Part shown: piece by piece, positions 9,355 to 18,240 of the stretch | Numbering within the stretch: the first letter of the stretch is position 1 | Layout: each line of letters opens with the position of its first letter | Source of the DNA: Exiguobacterium sp. RIT594 | Lineage (GTDB): Bacteria > Bacillota > Bacilli > Exiguobacteriales > Exiguobacteriaceae | Direction: 5' to 3' | DNA length: 64,000 bases | NCBI RefSeq assembly: GCF_003339585.1 | Contig: NZ_QPKF01000002.1 | Location: forward strand, 62,001 to 126,000 | The notes under the pieces: model-generated | Told to the model about the DNA's origin: nothing | The model's database searches: none | Seen by the model: only the letters and a program-made list of their open reading frames with translations | Translations under genes and position numbers: made by a program

Positions 9355-11499
9355 ATGGCAGAACATTCATCTCCTTCTTCCAGCAGAGTCATTCATGCAA
9401 CGTTGCGTGCTCTTGAAGAGCCTGTTGTACTAGTGGATCGTTTCGGTATCATCGACTTTGCGAATCCTGCATTTCATAAACAGTTCCGGCTGTCATCAGC
9501 TGATACATCGCTTTCTTCATTCTTTTTATTGGAAGACACACTTTTCCCGATTTCAAACCGGGTTCAGGTCGTTTCTCTCCCTTACACGTTGACGATTTCT
9601 CCAGTCGAACAAACGGATTTCTTTTTAGTGACAATCCAGTCTCTTGATTTCCATCAATTACTGGACTCAACCATCGATGCCGCTGTTCTCGTGACGGATC
9701 CGGATTTCCGCATCACGGCCATCAACGAAACAGCCGGGACGATGTTCGGTGTCGATCCTGCCGCACTGCCTCGGGAGATGACACCGATTTCGATCCATGA
9801 TCCGGAAGAATTCCGACTCCGGAAACAACACCTCGAACAATTGAATCTCAAAAACCTGTCCGACGAGGATATCCTCTTATTACACGGCCGGGATACAGAA
9901 AACGACTGGACATATCATCGAACAGACGGTTCCCGGTTTTATGGTCGCTTGTACATGACACGTCTTCAAAATGGCGGTTTCTTCTTGTTCATTACAGATA
10001 TCAGTTCTCAAAAACAAGTCGAGCGGCATCTCGTGAAAAGTGAACGACGGTTCCGCCTGATTGCCGAATCCGTCCTTGAAGCCGTCATCTTTCACGATGA
10101 TGGAGTCATTATCGATGCTAACCGGGCAGCCGAGATCATTTTCCGGACCCGACTTGAACTGATGAAAGGACACCGGATTCTAGACTTTATCCAACCCGAG
10201 TTTCAAGAATCCGTCATTCGCCGAATTACGACTCATTATGAAGAACCTTATGAAGTCATCGGACGGCGGGCAGACGGCACCTCTGTCGAAATCGAAGTGT
10301 TCCCTCGTGAAATCACACATGACAAAACCCGGATGCGCGTTGCTGTCGTCCGTGACATCAGCGAACGAAAAAAAATAGAAAAAATGTTGGAACGTGAAAA
10401 AAATGCCATCATGCGCCAACGGGATATTACTCAATCGATTCTCCAAGCTTCCAATGAAGGATTTTTATTGACGGAGGAAGACGGCAGTTTCGCCTATATG
10501 AATGTCAAAGCACGTAAACTACTGGATGTACCGGGTATCGCACCAAGTAAAATCCAGGAGCGGATCAGCATGATTCCGAATCTCGATTTAGCAACACGTT
10601 ACGCCATGCTACAGCAAGTCGAAGAGTTATTGGCAGGGAAACACTCCGAGATTTCCTTCCGCTTCACATTGCAGCAGCCAGACGAATCCAGTCATCATTA
10701 CTTTGAATTTTATGCGACGTCCATCAAAAAAGAACGCAATCGTTTTTCTCGTCACGGCTTTTTGTTCGTCTTTCGTGATCGGACGGAAGAACAGAAAATG
10801 GATCACGTCAAAGATGAATTGATCAGCACCGTCTCCCATGAATTACGGACACCGCTCTCGTCCATCCTTGGTTTCATGGAGCTGTTGCGTTACCGACAAC
10901 CGACACCTGAAAAGACAACCCGGTATATTCAAATCGTTCACGAAGAAGCCAAACGGTTAACCAATCTTCTCAATGATTTTTTAGACATTCAACGAATGGA
11001 AGGCGGCAAACAAGACTATGTCTTCAAACCGTTCTCGTTACGTCAACTTTTAGCAGAAACGATTGAAACATTCGGCGAGACGGCAGAGACACATACGATC
11101 CACGCCACAATGGATGATGATCCGATCGTAATTTTTGCCGATGAGGACAAAGTCAAACAAGTCATCATTAACCTGTTATCCAATGCCATCAAATATTCGC
11201 CCGCCTCCGATCATATTGATGTCCGTTTGGAGAAAGTAACAGACCAGGCCATCTTGAGCGTGACCGATTACGGGCTCGGGATTCCGTCAACCGCTTTTGA
11301 AAAATTATTCACGAAATTTTATCGTGTCGACAATTCAGCCGTCCGAAAAATCGGCGGAACCGGTTTAGGACTCGCCATCTGTAAGGAAATCATCGAATCC
11401 CATGGAGGTGCCATCTCTGTCGAATCGGAATTAAATCAAGGATCGACGTTCACGATTGTATTGGAGCTTGATCCACGAAAGGATTTTGAAAAAAAATGA
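9355..11499 (+). CDS. Multi-PAS sensor histidine kinase (orphan)
   Basis: A 714-residue soluble kinase with no convincing transmembrane segment. It has about four PAS-like domains (about 15-95, 100-225, 228-345, 355-480), then HisKA with phospho-acceptor His495 (STVSHELRTPLSS) and a HATPase domain (VIINLLSNAIKYSP, then the GGTGLGLAICKE G box). AAGGAGG sits 7 nt before the ATG at 9355; the reading frame extends upstream but without a ribosome-binding site. No response regulator is adjacent. Its stop overlaps the next gene as ATGA, so it is co-translated with an SDR protein. The signal is probably cytoplasmic. Confidence 0.85.
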   Translation: MAEHSSPSSSRVIHATLRALEEPVVLVDRFGIIDFANPAFHKQFRLSSADTSLSSFFLLEDTLFPISNRVQVVSLPYTLTISPVEQTDFFLVTIQSLDFHQLLDSTIDAAVLVTDPDFRITAINETAGTMFGVDPAALPREMTPISIHDPEEFRLRKQHLEQLNLKNLSDEDILLLHGRDTENDWTYHRTDGSRFYGRLYMTRLQNGGFFLFITDISSQKQVERHLVKSERRFRLIAESVLEAVIFHDDGVIIDANRAAEIIFRTRLELMKGHRILDFIQPEFQESVIRRITTHYEEPYEVIGRRADGTSVEIEVFPREITHDKTRMRVAVVRDISERKKIEKMLEREKNAIMRQRDITQSILQASNEGFLLTEEDGSFAYMNVKARKLLDVPGIAPSKIQERISMIPNLDLATRYAMLQQVEELLAGKHSEISFRFTLQQPDESSHHYFEFYATSIKKERNRFSRHGFLFVFRDRTEEQKMDHVKDELISTVSHELRTPLSSILGFMELLRYRQPTPEKTTRYIQIVHEEAKRLTNLLNDFLDIQRMEGGKQDYVFKPFSLRQLLAETIETFGETAETHTIHATMDDDPIVIFADEDKVKQVIINLLSNAIKYSPASDHIDVRLEKVTDQAILSVTDYGLGIPSTAFEKLFTKFYRVDNSAVRKIGGTGLGLAICKEIIESHGGAISVESELNQGSTFTIVLELDPRKDFEKK

Positions 11500-12581
11500 A
11501 TCGAACTTATCTAATCACGGGATTTCCCGGCTTTTTGGCAACGAAGCTGATCGAACGCTTGGCCCTTGTTCCAGAACAAATTGACTGTTTTTATCTGTTG
11601 CATCTTAAACATGAACATGCGAGCGCCGTTTTGCAGAAAGAACAGTTTTTACGGACGACCCCCCTTAAGGAAGAACAGTTGATTTTAATGGAAGGTGATA
11701 TCACGAAAGAGGGGCTGGGGTTGCCTGATTCGATTCGGCAGGAGCTGTCCCATCGCGTCACCCATCTCTTCCATCTCGCTGCCTTGTATGATTTGGCGAC
11801 TGCTTACGATGTTGCTTTTCGGATTAACGTCACCGGTACGTCTCATGTGACACGTCTTGCACATACCCTCGTCCACTTGGAGCGCTATGTCTACTTCAGT
11901 ACCGCATACGTTTCCGGTCTTCGAACAGGAACCATCTCCGAAAATGAATTAGCGCACCAGGCAGACTTTAAAAATGCCTACGAAGAAACGAAATACATCG
12001 CGGAGGTACGGTTCCGTGAAGAAGTCGGAACGTTACCCTATACGATCATCCGTCCCGGAATTGTCGTCGGACATTCACAGACCGGTGAAACACCCAAATG
12101 GGACGGTGTTTATTTCGTCCTGAATGCCTTACGGTTACTGAGTCGATTTGCGCCGTTACCTTATGCCGGACGAGCGAATGCACTCGTCAATCTGGTTCCT
12201 TATGATTATGTCGTCAATGCGACGACGTATCTCAGTCATGCACCGGCAGGCGTTCGAACGACTTATCATCTGACAGACCCATTCCCGCATGGTGCCCGGG
12301 CAATTTACGAAATGCTGCACGTCGTCTATTACGGGTCCTATCCACGCGGGATCGTCCCGTTTCGTCTCGTCACATCACTGCTGACACCACGCGTCGCCAA
12401 ACGCTTGCAGATGCAGCGGCAGACGCTTGACTACTTCGTGCATCCTGCCCGGTATGATACGAGTAACACATTGCGTGATTTGGACGGGACTGGTATCATC
12501 TGCCCAGATTTAGCGGAACTGATTCCTCGCCTTGTCGCCTATTACAAAACAAAACATTCACAGATAGGAGAAACACTATGA
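11496..12581 (+). CDS. SDR-family NAD(P)-dependent oxidoreductase/epimerase (thioester-reductase-like)
   Basis: A 361-residue extended SDR. The nucleotide-binding motif is ITGFPGFLA (residues about 6-14), the active-site Ser lies in VYFSTAYVSG and the catalytic pair in YEETK (about 160-165). The layout matches the NAD_binding_4 (male-sterility/thioester reductase) group, which reduces activated acyl groups, or sugar epimerases; the substrate cannot be told. It overlaps the upstream kinase and the downstream SDR gene by four bases each, so three proteins are made from one tightly coupled message. Confidence 0.7.
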   Translation: MNRTYLITGFPGFLATKLIERLALVPEQIDCFYLLHLKHEHASAVLQKEQFLRTTPLKEEQLILMEGDITKEGLGLPDSIRQELSHRVTHLFHLAALYDLATAYDVAFRINVTGTSHVTRLAHTLVHLERYVYFSTAYVSGLRTGTISENELAHQADFKNAYEETKYIAEVRFREEVGTLPYTIIRPGIVVGHSQTGETPKWDGVYFVLNALRLLSRFAPLPYAGRANALVNLVPYDYVVNATTYLSHAPAGVRTTYHLTDPFPHGARAIYEMLHVVYYGSYPRGIVPFRLVTSLLTPRVAKRLQMQRQTLDYFVHPARYDTSNTLRDLDGTGIICPDLAELIPRLVAYYKTKHSQIGETL

Positions 12582-13321
12582 ACGTTTTAATCACAGGTAT
12601 GAACGGAACGGTCGCTCCTGTCCTCGCGGACGTCTTCCGTTCCCATCACTACGAGATCACCGCCTGGGACCGGTCTGTCGTCTCAACGACTGATCCTGCC
12701 GTCATGGAAGCGTTCATCGATCGTGTTCAACCCGACCTGTTGCTGCATATCGGGATGGGTCCGGCTGAATTCGCCGAAACACTTGCACGACTGTCGTTCG
12801 AACGAAACATTCCGTTTCTTTTTACAAGTACGGCTTCCGTCTATTCCGACGATCAAAAAGGACCGCACGACCCTGCGGTCGTACCGGCAGCAATGGATGA
12901 GTACGGGGCTTACAAACGAACGTGCGAACGTCTGATTCAAGCGGTCAATCCCGACGCCTACATCGTCCGGATCGGTTGGCAGATCGGACAGGCAGCCGGC
13001 TCCAACAATATGATTGATTATTTGGAACGCCACGCTGTTCCCGGTCCGATTCCTGCCAGTACACAGTGGTATCCTTCCTGTGCCTTTCTAGAAGATACGG
13101 CACAGACGCTGTACACGATTGTCACGACCTATACACCCGGTCTTTATCTGGCAAACGGGAATTCCAGTCATTCATTTTTTGAAATCGCGACAGCTTTGAA
13201 CATCCTCCATGGTTCAAAGTGGCAGATTATCGAAGATAACCGGATGACGCGCGATGATCGGATGACCGATTCACGGGTTGTTATCCGACCGATTTCAGAA
13301 CGCCTATCCTGCGCCCATTAA
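12578..13321 (+). CDS. NAD-dependent epimerase/dTDP-4-dehydrorhamnose reductase-like protein
   Basis: A 247-residue Rossmann protein with ITGMNGTVAPVLADVF at the N-terminus, the FTSTASVYS segment and YGAYKRTCER carrying the YxxxK catalytic pair. Overall it is closest to RmlD/GalE-type extended SDRs but short. ATGA overlap with the upstream SDR indicates translational coupling. No nucleotide-sugar synthesis or polysaccharide genes are nearby, so a role in surface sugar synthesis is only a possibility. Confidence 0.68.
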   Translation: MNVLITGMNGTVAPVLADVFRSHHYEITAWDRSVVSTTDPAVMEAFIDRVQPDLLLHIGMGPAEFAETLARLSFERNIPFLFTSTASVYSDDQKGPHDPAVVPAAMDEYGAYKRTCERLIQAVNPDAYIVRIGWQIGQAAGSNNMIDYLERHAVPGPIPASTQWYPSCAFLEDTAQTLYTIVTTYTPGLYLANGNSSHSFFEIATALNILHGSKWQIIEDNRMTRDDRMTDSRVVIRPISERLSCAH

Positions 13322-13370
13322 AAAAGTGTCCTCCATCCCGGTCAATACGGGATGGAGGACACTTTTTTTG
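13321..13370. terminator. Bidirectional terminator
   Basis: Stem AAAAAGTGTCCTCCATCCCG with its full complement, 7-nt loop and T7 tail. It serves the SDR operon and, on the other strand, the potassium transporter gene. Confidence 0.9.
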
Positions 13371-13384
13371 GCTGTTGTTGAACA

Positions 13385-14776
13385 TCAGCCAATCAACATA
13401 TTTTCTTTCGGATAACGAATCAAGCGATCGTGTTGAGCGGCAAACGTAAACAGAATCGTCAACGATCCGACCCGACCGAGCAACATCATAAACATAATCA
13501 GGGCTTTCCCGAAGTCATTTAATTCCGCTGTGACATTCAATGACAGACCCACTGTCCCGAATGCGGATACCGTCTCGAAGAACAAGCCGACAAAAGAAAT
13601 GTTCGGTTGTGACAACGCAAGCAACGTCGTGATCAAAGCAATGAACAGGAGACTAAATATGGCAATCGCATAAGCTTTTTGAATCGCCTGCGGCCGAACC
13701 GTCCGTCGCATCAAGACCGTCTCCCGTTGTCCGCGCAGATACGTCCAGACGTTTTTTAAGATGACAGCTGCCGTTGTGACCTTGATTCCGGATCCCGTCG
13801 AAGCAGATCCTGCCCCGATGTACATCAAGACCATCATCAATCCGATTGATAACGGAACCATCGTTGTTAAATCGATTGTCTGGAAACCGGCTGTCCGCGT
13901 CGTGACGACTTGGAAGAAGACGATGTGCAATGCTTCAAAAAAGGATTTGTCATGAAGCGATCCGAGGTGCGACACCCATTCATAAATCATCATCGCGAGG
14001 ACCCCAAGTCCATTGATGACGACAAGTGATAATACCATCAGTTTCGAATGTAAGGAAATCTTCTTAAAACTCCGTTTCGCAGAAATATCCGCAATGACGG
14101 TAAAACCGAGTCCGCCAATCATCAATAACGCAGCAATCGTCAGGATGAAAGTCGTATCCTGTTGAAAACCGGCCAGGTTATCGCCCCATAATGCAAAGCC
14201 TGCATTGTTGAAGGCCGATACGGCATGGAACAGTCCATAATACAGTGATTTGCCGAACGTATACTTATATTGGATGAATAAGTCGAGGGCAATCAACAGC
14301 ATCCCGATCAATTCAACGACGACGGTCGTCAGGATGATGTTACGGGTAAGACGGATGGTCCCGCCCGGACTGTCGAGATTAAACATCTCTTGAATGATGA
14401 TCCGTTGCCGGATACCAATCTTTCGTCCCGTTACGCTTAATAGGACAAGCGCAATCGTCATGAATCCGAGTCCTCCGACCTGAATCAATAGCATTAAAAT
14501 GATTTGCCCGAACAAGTTGTACGCTTCTGCAATATTAATCGGCGATAACCCCGTCACAGTCCCGGCCGAGGTCGCGACGAACAAACAGTTGATGAACGAC
14601 ACATCCTGTCCTGCTTGTTGAGACACCGGTAACCACAGTAAAAAACCACCGAGTAAGATGGTCAAGGTAAAGCCGGTCGCAATGAACCGGGCCGGCTTAT
14701 CGAATAACTGATGGTAAATCAGTTCTCCGAGCCGGCCGAACTTCGCAAGACGTGAACGTCTTTTATGTGAAAACAT
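13385..14776 (-). CDS. ktrB: KtrB/TrkH-family potassium uptake channel subunit
   Basis: A 463-residue protein with four M1-P-M2 repeats. The four selectivity-filter loops are visible: TSAGTVTGLS (about 85), NNAGFALWGDN, TRTAGFQTID and SAFGTVGLSLN. This is the membrane subunit that works with a cytoplasmic KtrA/KtrC RCK protein, which is not in this window. AGGAGGAG lies 7 nt before the ATG at 14776, so I reject the 20-residue longer frame. KtrB and KtrD cannot be told apart without the partner. Confidence 0.85.
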   Translation of the reverse strand: MFSHKRRSRLAKFGRLGELIYHQLFDKPARFIATGFTLTILLGGFLLWLPVSQQAGQDVSFINCLFVATSAGTVTGLSPINIAEAYNLFGQIILMLLIQVGGLGFMTIALVLLSVTGRKIGIRQRIIIQEMFNLDSPGGTIRLTRNIILTTVVVELIGMLLIALDLFIQYKYTFGKSLYYGLFHAVSAFNNAGFALWGDNLAGFQQDTTFILTIAALLMIGGLGFTVIADISAKRSFKKISLHSKLMVLSLVVINGLGVLAMMIYEWVSHLGSLHDKSFFEALHIVFFQVVTTRTAGFQTIDLTTMVPLSIGLMMVLMYIGAGSASTGSGIKVTTAAVILKNVWTYLRGQRETVLMRRTVRPQAIQKAYAIAIFSLLFIALITTLLALSQPNISFVGLFFETVSAFGTVGLSLNVTAELNDFGKALIMFMMLLGRVGSLTILFTFAAQHDRLIRYPKENMLIG

Positions 14777-14947
14777 ATTCGTACTCCTCCTAAATGAAAT
14801 GACCCAATTGCATCTATCATACTCCCTCAAAAACATTTGTTCTATATAAATTAGGCGAAAGTACTCCCATTTCTAAACGAAGTGAAAGTGGGAGGTGAAT
14901 CGCCCCCCTCCCTTTCGGGTATAATACCTTTCAAGGTGGTGAAAATC

Positions 14948-16120
14948 ATGTTGAAGCATAAGGCCTACAAATTCAGAATCTACCCGACAAAAGAGCAGGA
15001 AATTCTGATCGCGAAGACGATTGGATGTTCGCGCTTCATCTTCAACCACTTCTTGGCGAAGTGGGATGAATTGTACAAGACCACTGGAAAAGGACTGTCT
15101 TACGGTTCTTGTTCGAAAGAAATCCCGATGCTGAAGCAAGAGTTCGACTGGCTGAAAGAAGTCGATAGCCATTCGCTTCAATCGAGCGTCAAGCACCTGA
15201 CCGATGCGTATGACCGCTTCTTCAAGAAGCAGAACGAACGGCCTCGATTCAAATCGAAGCGCAATCCCGTCCAATCCTACAAGACCAATATCGAGAAAAA
15301 GAACCAGCTTCCTGAGGTCTCAATCGTCGGCAACAAGCTCAAACTTCCGAAGCTGAAGTGGGTGCGTTTCGCCAACTCGAGACAAATCACAGGCCGTATC
15401 TTGAACGCCACAATCCGACGCAACGCGTCTGGAAAATATTTTGTTTCCCTTCTCGTCGAGCAGGAAATCCACGAACTGCCGAAGACCGGTTCATCCGTCG
15501 GCGTAGACGTCGGGTTGAAAAACTTTGCCATCCTGTCGGATGGTACGGTATACAAGAACGATCGCTACTTCCGTTCGCTCGAGAAAAAACTGGCGCGCGA
15601 GCAACGTAAGCTCTCTCGTCGCCAGCGCATGGCCTTGAATAAAAAAGTGAAACTTTCCGAGTCGAAGAACTACCAGAAGCAGAAACGAAAGGTCGCCCGT
15701 ATCCACGCAAAGATTGCCAACAAGCGAACCGACTTCCTGCACAAGGTATCCACCGAGATCGTCAAAAACCACGACGTCATCGGAATCGAGACCTTGCAGG
15801 TAAAGAACATGCAGAAAAATCGGAAGTTGAGCAAGGTCATCTCGGACGTCAGCTGGTCGAAGTTTTTCCTTATGATAGAATACAAGGCGGACTGGTACGG
15901 GAAAACCGTCGTGAAGGTCGGAAAGACCTTTGCTTCCAGCCAACTCTGCGCGAGTTGCGGCCATCAACACAAAGACGTGAAACATCTTGGTTTACGTGAA
16001 TGGACATGCCCGATTTGCGGCATCCACCACGATCGTGATGTGAATGCAGGACAGAATCTCAAACAAGAAGCAGAACGCATCTTAGCTTCTTCAACCGTCG
16101 GGACGACGGGGTTAGCCTGA
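14948..16120 (+). CDS. tnpB: RNA-guided endonuclease TnpB
   Basis: A 390-residue TnpB of normal length. N-terminal helix-turn-helix/WED region begins [16 protein letters not shown]. The RuvC catalytic triad looks intact: Asp187 in [11 protein letters not shown], Glu281 in [11 protein letters not shown] and Asp364 in [12 protein letters not shown] zinc ribbon is formed by Cys334/Cys337 and Cys354/Cys357. TnpB uses a right-end omega RNA to cut DNA next to a target-adjacent motif, which helps the element persist. The ATG at 14948 follows AAGGTGG; a frame-extended start 66 nt upstream is unlikely. Nothing suggests decay. Confidence 0.92.
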   Translation: MLKHKAYKFRIYPTKEQEILIAKTIGCSRFIFNHFLAKWDELYKTTGKGLSYGSCSKEIPMLKQEFDWLKEVDSHSLQSSVKHLTDAYDRFFKKQNERPRFKSKRNPVQSYKTNIEKKNQLPEVSIVGNKLKLPKLKWVRFANSRQITGRILNATIRRNASGKYFVSLLVEQEIHELPKTGSSVGVDVGLKNFAILSDGTVYKNDRYFRSLEKKLAREQRKLSRRQRMALNKKVKLSESKNYQKQKRKVARIHAKIANKRTDFLHKVSTEIVKNHDVIGIETLQVKNMQKNRKLSKVISDVSWSKFFLMIEYKADWYGKTVVKVGKTFASSQLCASCGHQHKDVKHLGLREWTCPICGIHHDRDVNAGQNLKQEAERILASSTVGTTGLA

Positions 16121-16195
16121 TCAGGTTTCGACCGCTAGGTCGGATAACTCAGGAATCTTCCATCTCTTAGTGAAGTGTAGGTGGAGATAGTTCAA
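16095..16195 (+). ncRNA. Putative omega RNA (right-end guide RNA) of the tnpB element
   Basis: The tnpB 3' end and the following 75 nt fold well: CCGTCG/CGACGG hairpin (16095-16109), then CCTGA/TCAGG (16116-16120 with 16149-16153) enclosing a CGACC/GGTCG hairpin (16129-16142), then a CATCTC/GAGAT stem near the element's right end. In known TnpB systems the scaffold overlaps the tnpB 3' end and the guide is the sequence just past the right end, here beginning around 16196. Boundaries are inferred. Confidence 0.55.
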
Positions 16196-16286
16196 TTAAA
16201 TCTGCAATCTGCTAAACGTTTTCGTTTTTTTTTGGTAAAATAGATAAAAGTCGACGTTTAATCATAAAAGGAGGTTGAGGGAAACA

Positions 16287-16526
16287 GTGGACCCTAGGAC
16301 GGCTGACCATTCGATTGAAGATGTCTCGCGAAGGCTTGAACGCCAATCGCAATGGATGCCCGCACAGCTATATTATCAATTCGAGGAGTTATTATCGTTG
16401 CACGTGGATCAATCAATTCTAAACGAATTGTATATTGCATTAAAAAAATACGATGTATTAACCGATATAGAACGTGACGAACGAAACGAAAGCATTCAAT
16501 TGCTTATCGATGAAAACGGCGCGTGA
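16287..16526 (+). CDS. Small hypothetical protein upstream of motAB
   Basis: A 79-residue, acidic, probably helical protein (VDPRTADHSIEDVSRRLERQ at the N-terminus; ERDERNESIQLL near the C-terminus) with no recognised domain, signal peptide or membrane segment. AAAGGAGG ends 12 nt and GAGGG 5 nt before the GTG at 16287; a TTG at 16275 abuts the ribosome-binding site and is unlikely. A full terminator separates it from motA, so it is probably transcribed on its own from the TAAAAT promoter region near 16236. Confidence 0.55.
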   Translation: MDPRTADHSIEDVSRRLERQSQWMPAQLYYQFEELLSLHVDQSILNELYIALKKYDVLTDIERDERNESIQLLIDENGA

Positions 16527-16546
16527 TTCTCGGTTTTTGGATTTCC

Positions 16547-16582
16547 GAGCAGAAGACGCCTCTTCTGCTCTTTTTATTTTTT
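16547..16582 (+). terminator. Terminator between the small gene and motA
   Basis: Perfect 10-bp stem GAGCAGAAGA/TCTTCTGCTC with a CGCC loop and a TTTTTATTTTTT tail. It lies only 42 nt before the motA start, so motA transcripts must either read through it or start within this short gap. Confidence 0.9.
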
Positions 16583-16623
16583 CGTTCACGATCAGACAAC
16601 ATGGGAAAGGTGGCACAAATGAA

Positions 16624-17409
16624 ATGGATATCGTGTCGATTATTGGTATTATACTGGGGCTCATCACCCTGGTCGGAGGAATGATTTTAAAAGGGGCCTC
16701 CCCGATTGCATTGCTGAACCCCGCGGCACTCGTCATCATTTTTGTCGGTACAGCGGCAGCAATCATGATTTCATTTCCAAAGGAACGTTTAAAAATCATC
16801 CCTGCTTTGTTTAAAGTCATCTTCTTTGAACAGCAATTGATGACAAAACAAACGTTGCTTCAACAATTTTTAACCCTTTCGACACAGGCTCGAAAGGAAG
16901 GTTTATTGTCACTTGAAACGGCACTGGAAGAAGTCGATAATGCGTTCATGCGCCGTGGCGTCATGATGGTCATTGACGGTCAACCGTCAGAATATGTCGA
17001 AGACGTTATGACCCGCGATCTTGAAAACATGACCGAACGACACCATGCGAATGCCAACATCTTCACGCAGGCCGGTACATATGCCCCGACTCTCGGGGTA
17101 CTCGGAGCTGTCGTCGGCCTCGTCGCTGCGCTGTCCGATTTATCCGATATCGAAAAGCTTGGTCACGCGATTTCCGGTGCTTTCATCGCAACGCTGTTCG
17201 GGATTTTTACAGGATATGTCCTCTGGTTCCCGTTTGCGACGAAGCTAAAGCAAAAGTCAGCTACTGAAATCCAACTCTATGAAATGATGATTGAAGGAAT
17301 CTTATCCATCCAGAACGGAGAATCTCCTAAAAACCTGGAGGATAAGTTACTTGTCTATCTGACACCGAAGGAGCGTGCGACGTATGAAACGGAAAAAGAA
17401 GCCGCATGA
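16624..17409 (+). CDS. motA: Flagellar stator protein MotA (or MotP)
   Basis: A 261-residue stator subunit with four transmembrane segments. Clear family blocks are DIVSIIGIILGLITLVGGM at the N-terminus, the cytoplasmic loop ARKEGLLSLE, and QAGTYAPTLGVLGAVVGL followed by the GHAISGAFIATLFGIF segment. With MotB it forms the ion channel that drives flagellar rotation. The ATG at 16624 has GGGAAAGGTGG upstream; an in-frame start at 16474 would run through the terminator and the preceding gene. Whether it uses H+ (MotAB) or Na+ (MotPS) cannot be settled from sequence reading alone. Confidence 0.9.
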   Translation: MDIVSIIGIILGLITLVGGMILKGASPIALLNPAALVIIFVGTAAAIMISFPKERLKIIPALFKVIFFEQQLMTKQTLLQQFLTLSTQARKEGLLSLETALEEVDNAFMRRGVMMVIDGQPSEYVEDVMTRDLENMTERHHANANIFTQAGTYAPTLGVLGAVVGLVAALSDLSDIEKLGHAISGAFIATLFGIFTGYVLWFPFATKLKQKSATEIQLYEMMIEGILSIQNGESPKNLEDKLLVYLTPKERATYETEKEAA

Positions 17410-18157
17410 TGAACACATCTCTGAAGGCTGGCTGATTCCTTACGCCGATCTCCTGACATTATTGCTCGCTTTATTCATCGTGCTGTTCGCTTCGAGTAAC
17501 GTCGATGCCGTCAAACTAAAAGCCATGTCCCAATCGTTCAGTTCTGTCTTCAACGGTGGTTCCGGCATGATTACGAACAGTTCCCTATCGACCTCACAGG
17601 AAGAAGAGGATTCGAAAAAAACGGATGCCCGAACAAAAGCACAAAGCTACGAAATCGCTGAGCTCGAAAAGATCAAAGAAGAAGCCAATGATTACATCAA
17701 ACAGCAGAAGCTTGAGAAAGATATCAAAGTCGAAGTCACGAATGAAGGACTTGTCTTCACGATCCGTGACCGGGCCCTCTTTTCTCCTGCCCAAGCCGAT
17801 GTAAAAGGGGATGCGATTCAAATCGCTCAAGGTATGAGTACCCTGCTTGTCAAAGCAGGACAGCGTCAAATCCAGGTTTCGGGTCATACGGATAACATTC
17901 CGATTAATACCGTTCAGTATCCGTCGAACTGGGAACTCAGCGCAGAACGGGCCATCAGTTTCATGCGTGCCCTTCAGCGGAATCCACAGCTTGCTCCAAA
18001 ACGGTTTACGGTCAGCGGCTACGGAGAGTATCAACCGATTGCTTCGAATGATACGGAAAACGGTCGGAGCCAAAACCGTCGTGTTGAAGTCTTGATCCGT
18101 CCACTGATTGACATCAAGGCACAAAATGTCTTAGATGAAACGAAGGTCAAGCCGTAA
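17384..18157 (+). CDS. motB: Flagellar stator protein MotB (or MotS)
   Basis: A 257-residue protein with one N-terminal transmembrane helix carrying the channel Asp in PYADLLTLLLALFIVLFASS. A linker follows, then a C-terminal OmpA-like peptidoglycan-binding domain (VSGHTDNIPINT, then NWELSAERA, then FTVSGYGEYQPIASNDT). It anchors the stator to the wall. It overlaps motA by 26 nt. GAAGGAG is 10 nt before the ATG at 17384, so the GTG at 17375 is not favoured. No other flagellar genes lie in the window. Confidence 0.92.
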   Translation: MKRKKKPHDEHISEGWLIPYADLLTLLLALFIVLFASSNVDAVKLKAMSQSFSSVFNGGSGMITNSSLSTSQEEEDSKKTDARTKAQSYEIAELEKIKEEANDYIKQQKLEKDIKVEVTNEGLVFTIRDRALFSPAQADVKGDAIQIAQGMSTLLVKAGQRQIQVSGHTDNIPINTVQYPSNWELSAERAISFMRALQRNPQLAPKRFTVSGYGEYQPIASNDTENGRSQNRRVEVLIRPLIDIKAQNVLDETKVKP

Positions 18158-18188
18158 CCTCCCTTGCTCTACGACGATCCGAAGACCG

Positions 18189-18229
18189 AAACAGGCCCAC
18201 TCCGAGAAAAATCGGAATGGGCCTGTTTT
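18189..18229. terminator. Bidirectional terminator after motAB
   Basis: AAACAGGCCCA pairs with TGGGCCTGTTT around an inner TCCGA/TCGGA stem, with T/A tails suited to both convergent genes. Confidence 0.85.
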
Positions 18230-18240
18230 GATATGCTGTT

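Larger units (their letters stand above)
14864..16195 (+). mobile_element. IS200/IS605-group element carrying only tnpB
   Basis: A left-end hairpin (CTCCCA 14864-14869 with TGGGAG 14889-14894 and inner TTTC/GAAA), a tnpB gene and a folded 3' tail ending near TTCAA at 16191-16195. No tnpA (Y1 transposase) is present, so movement would need a transposase in trans. Exact ends are my estimate; such elements make no target duplication and have no terminal inverted repeats. It sits between ktrB and the motility genes. Confidence 0.7.

Noticed and set aside
15387-15985. Minus-strand open frames opposite tnpB
   Set aside because: No ribosome-binding site or recognisable domain, and tnpB is intact on the plus strand.
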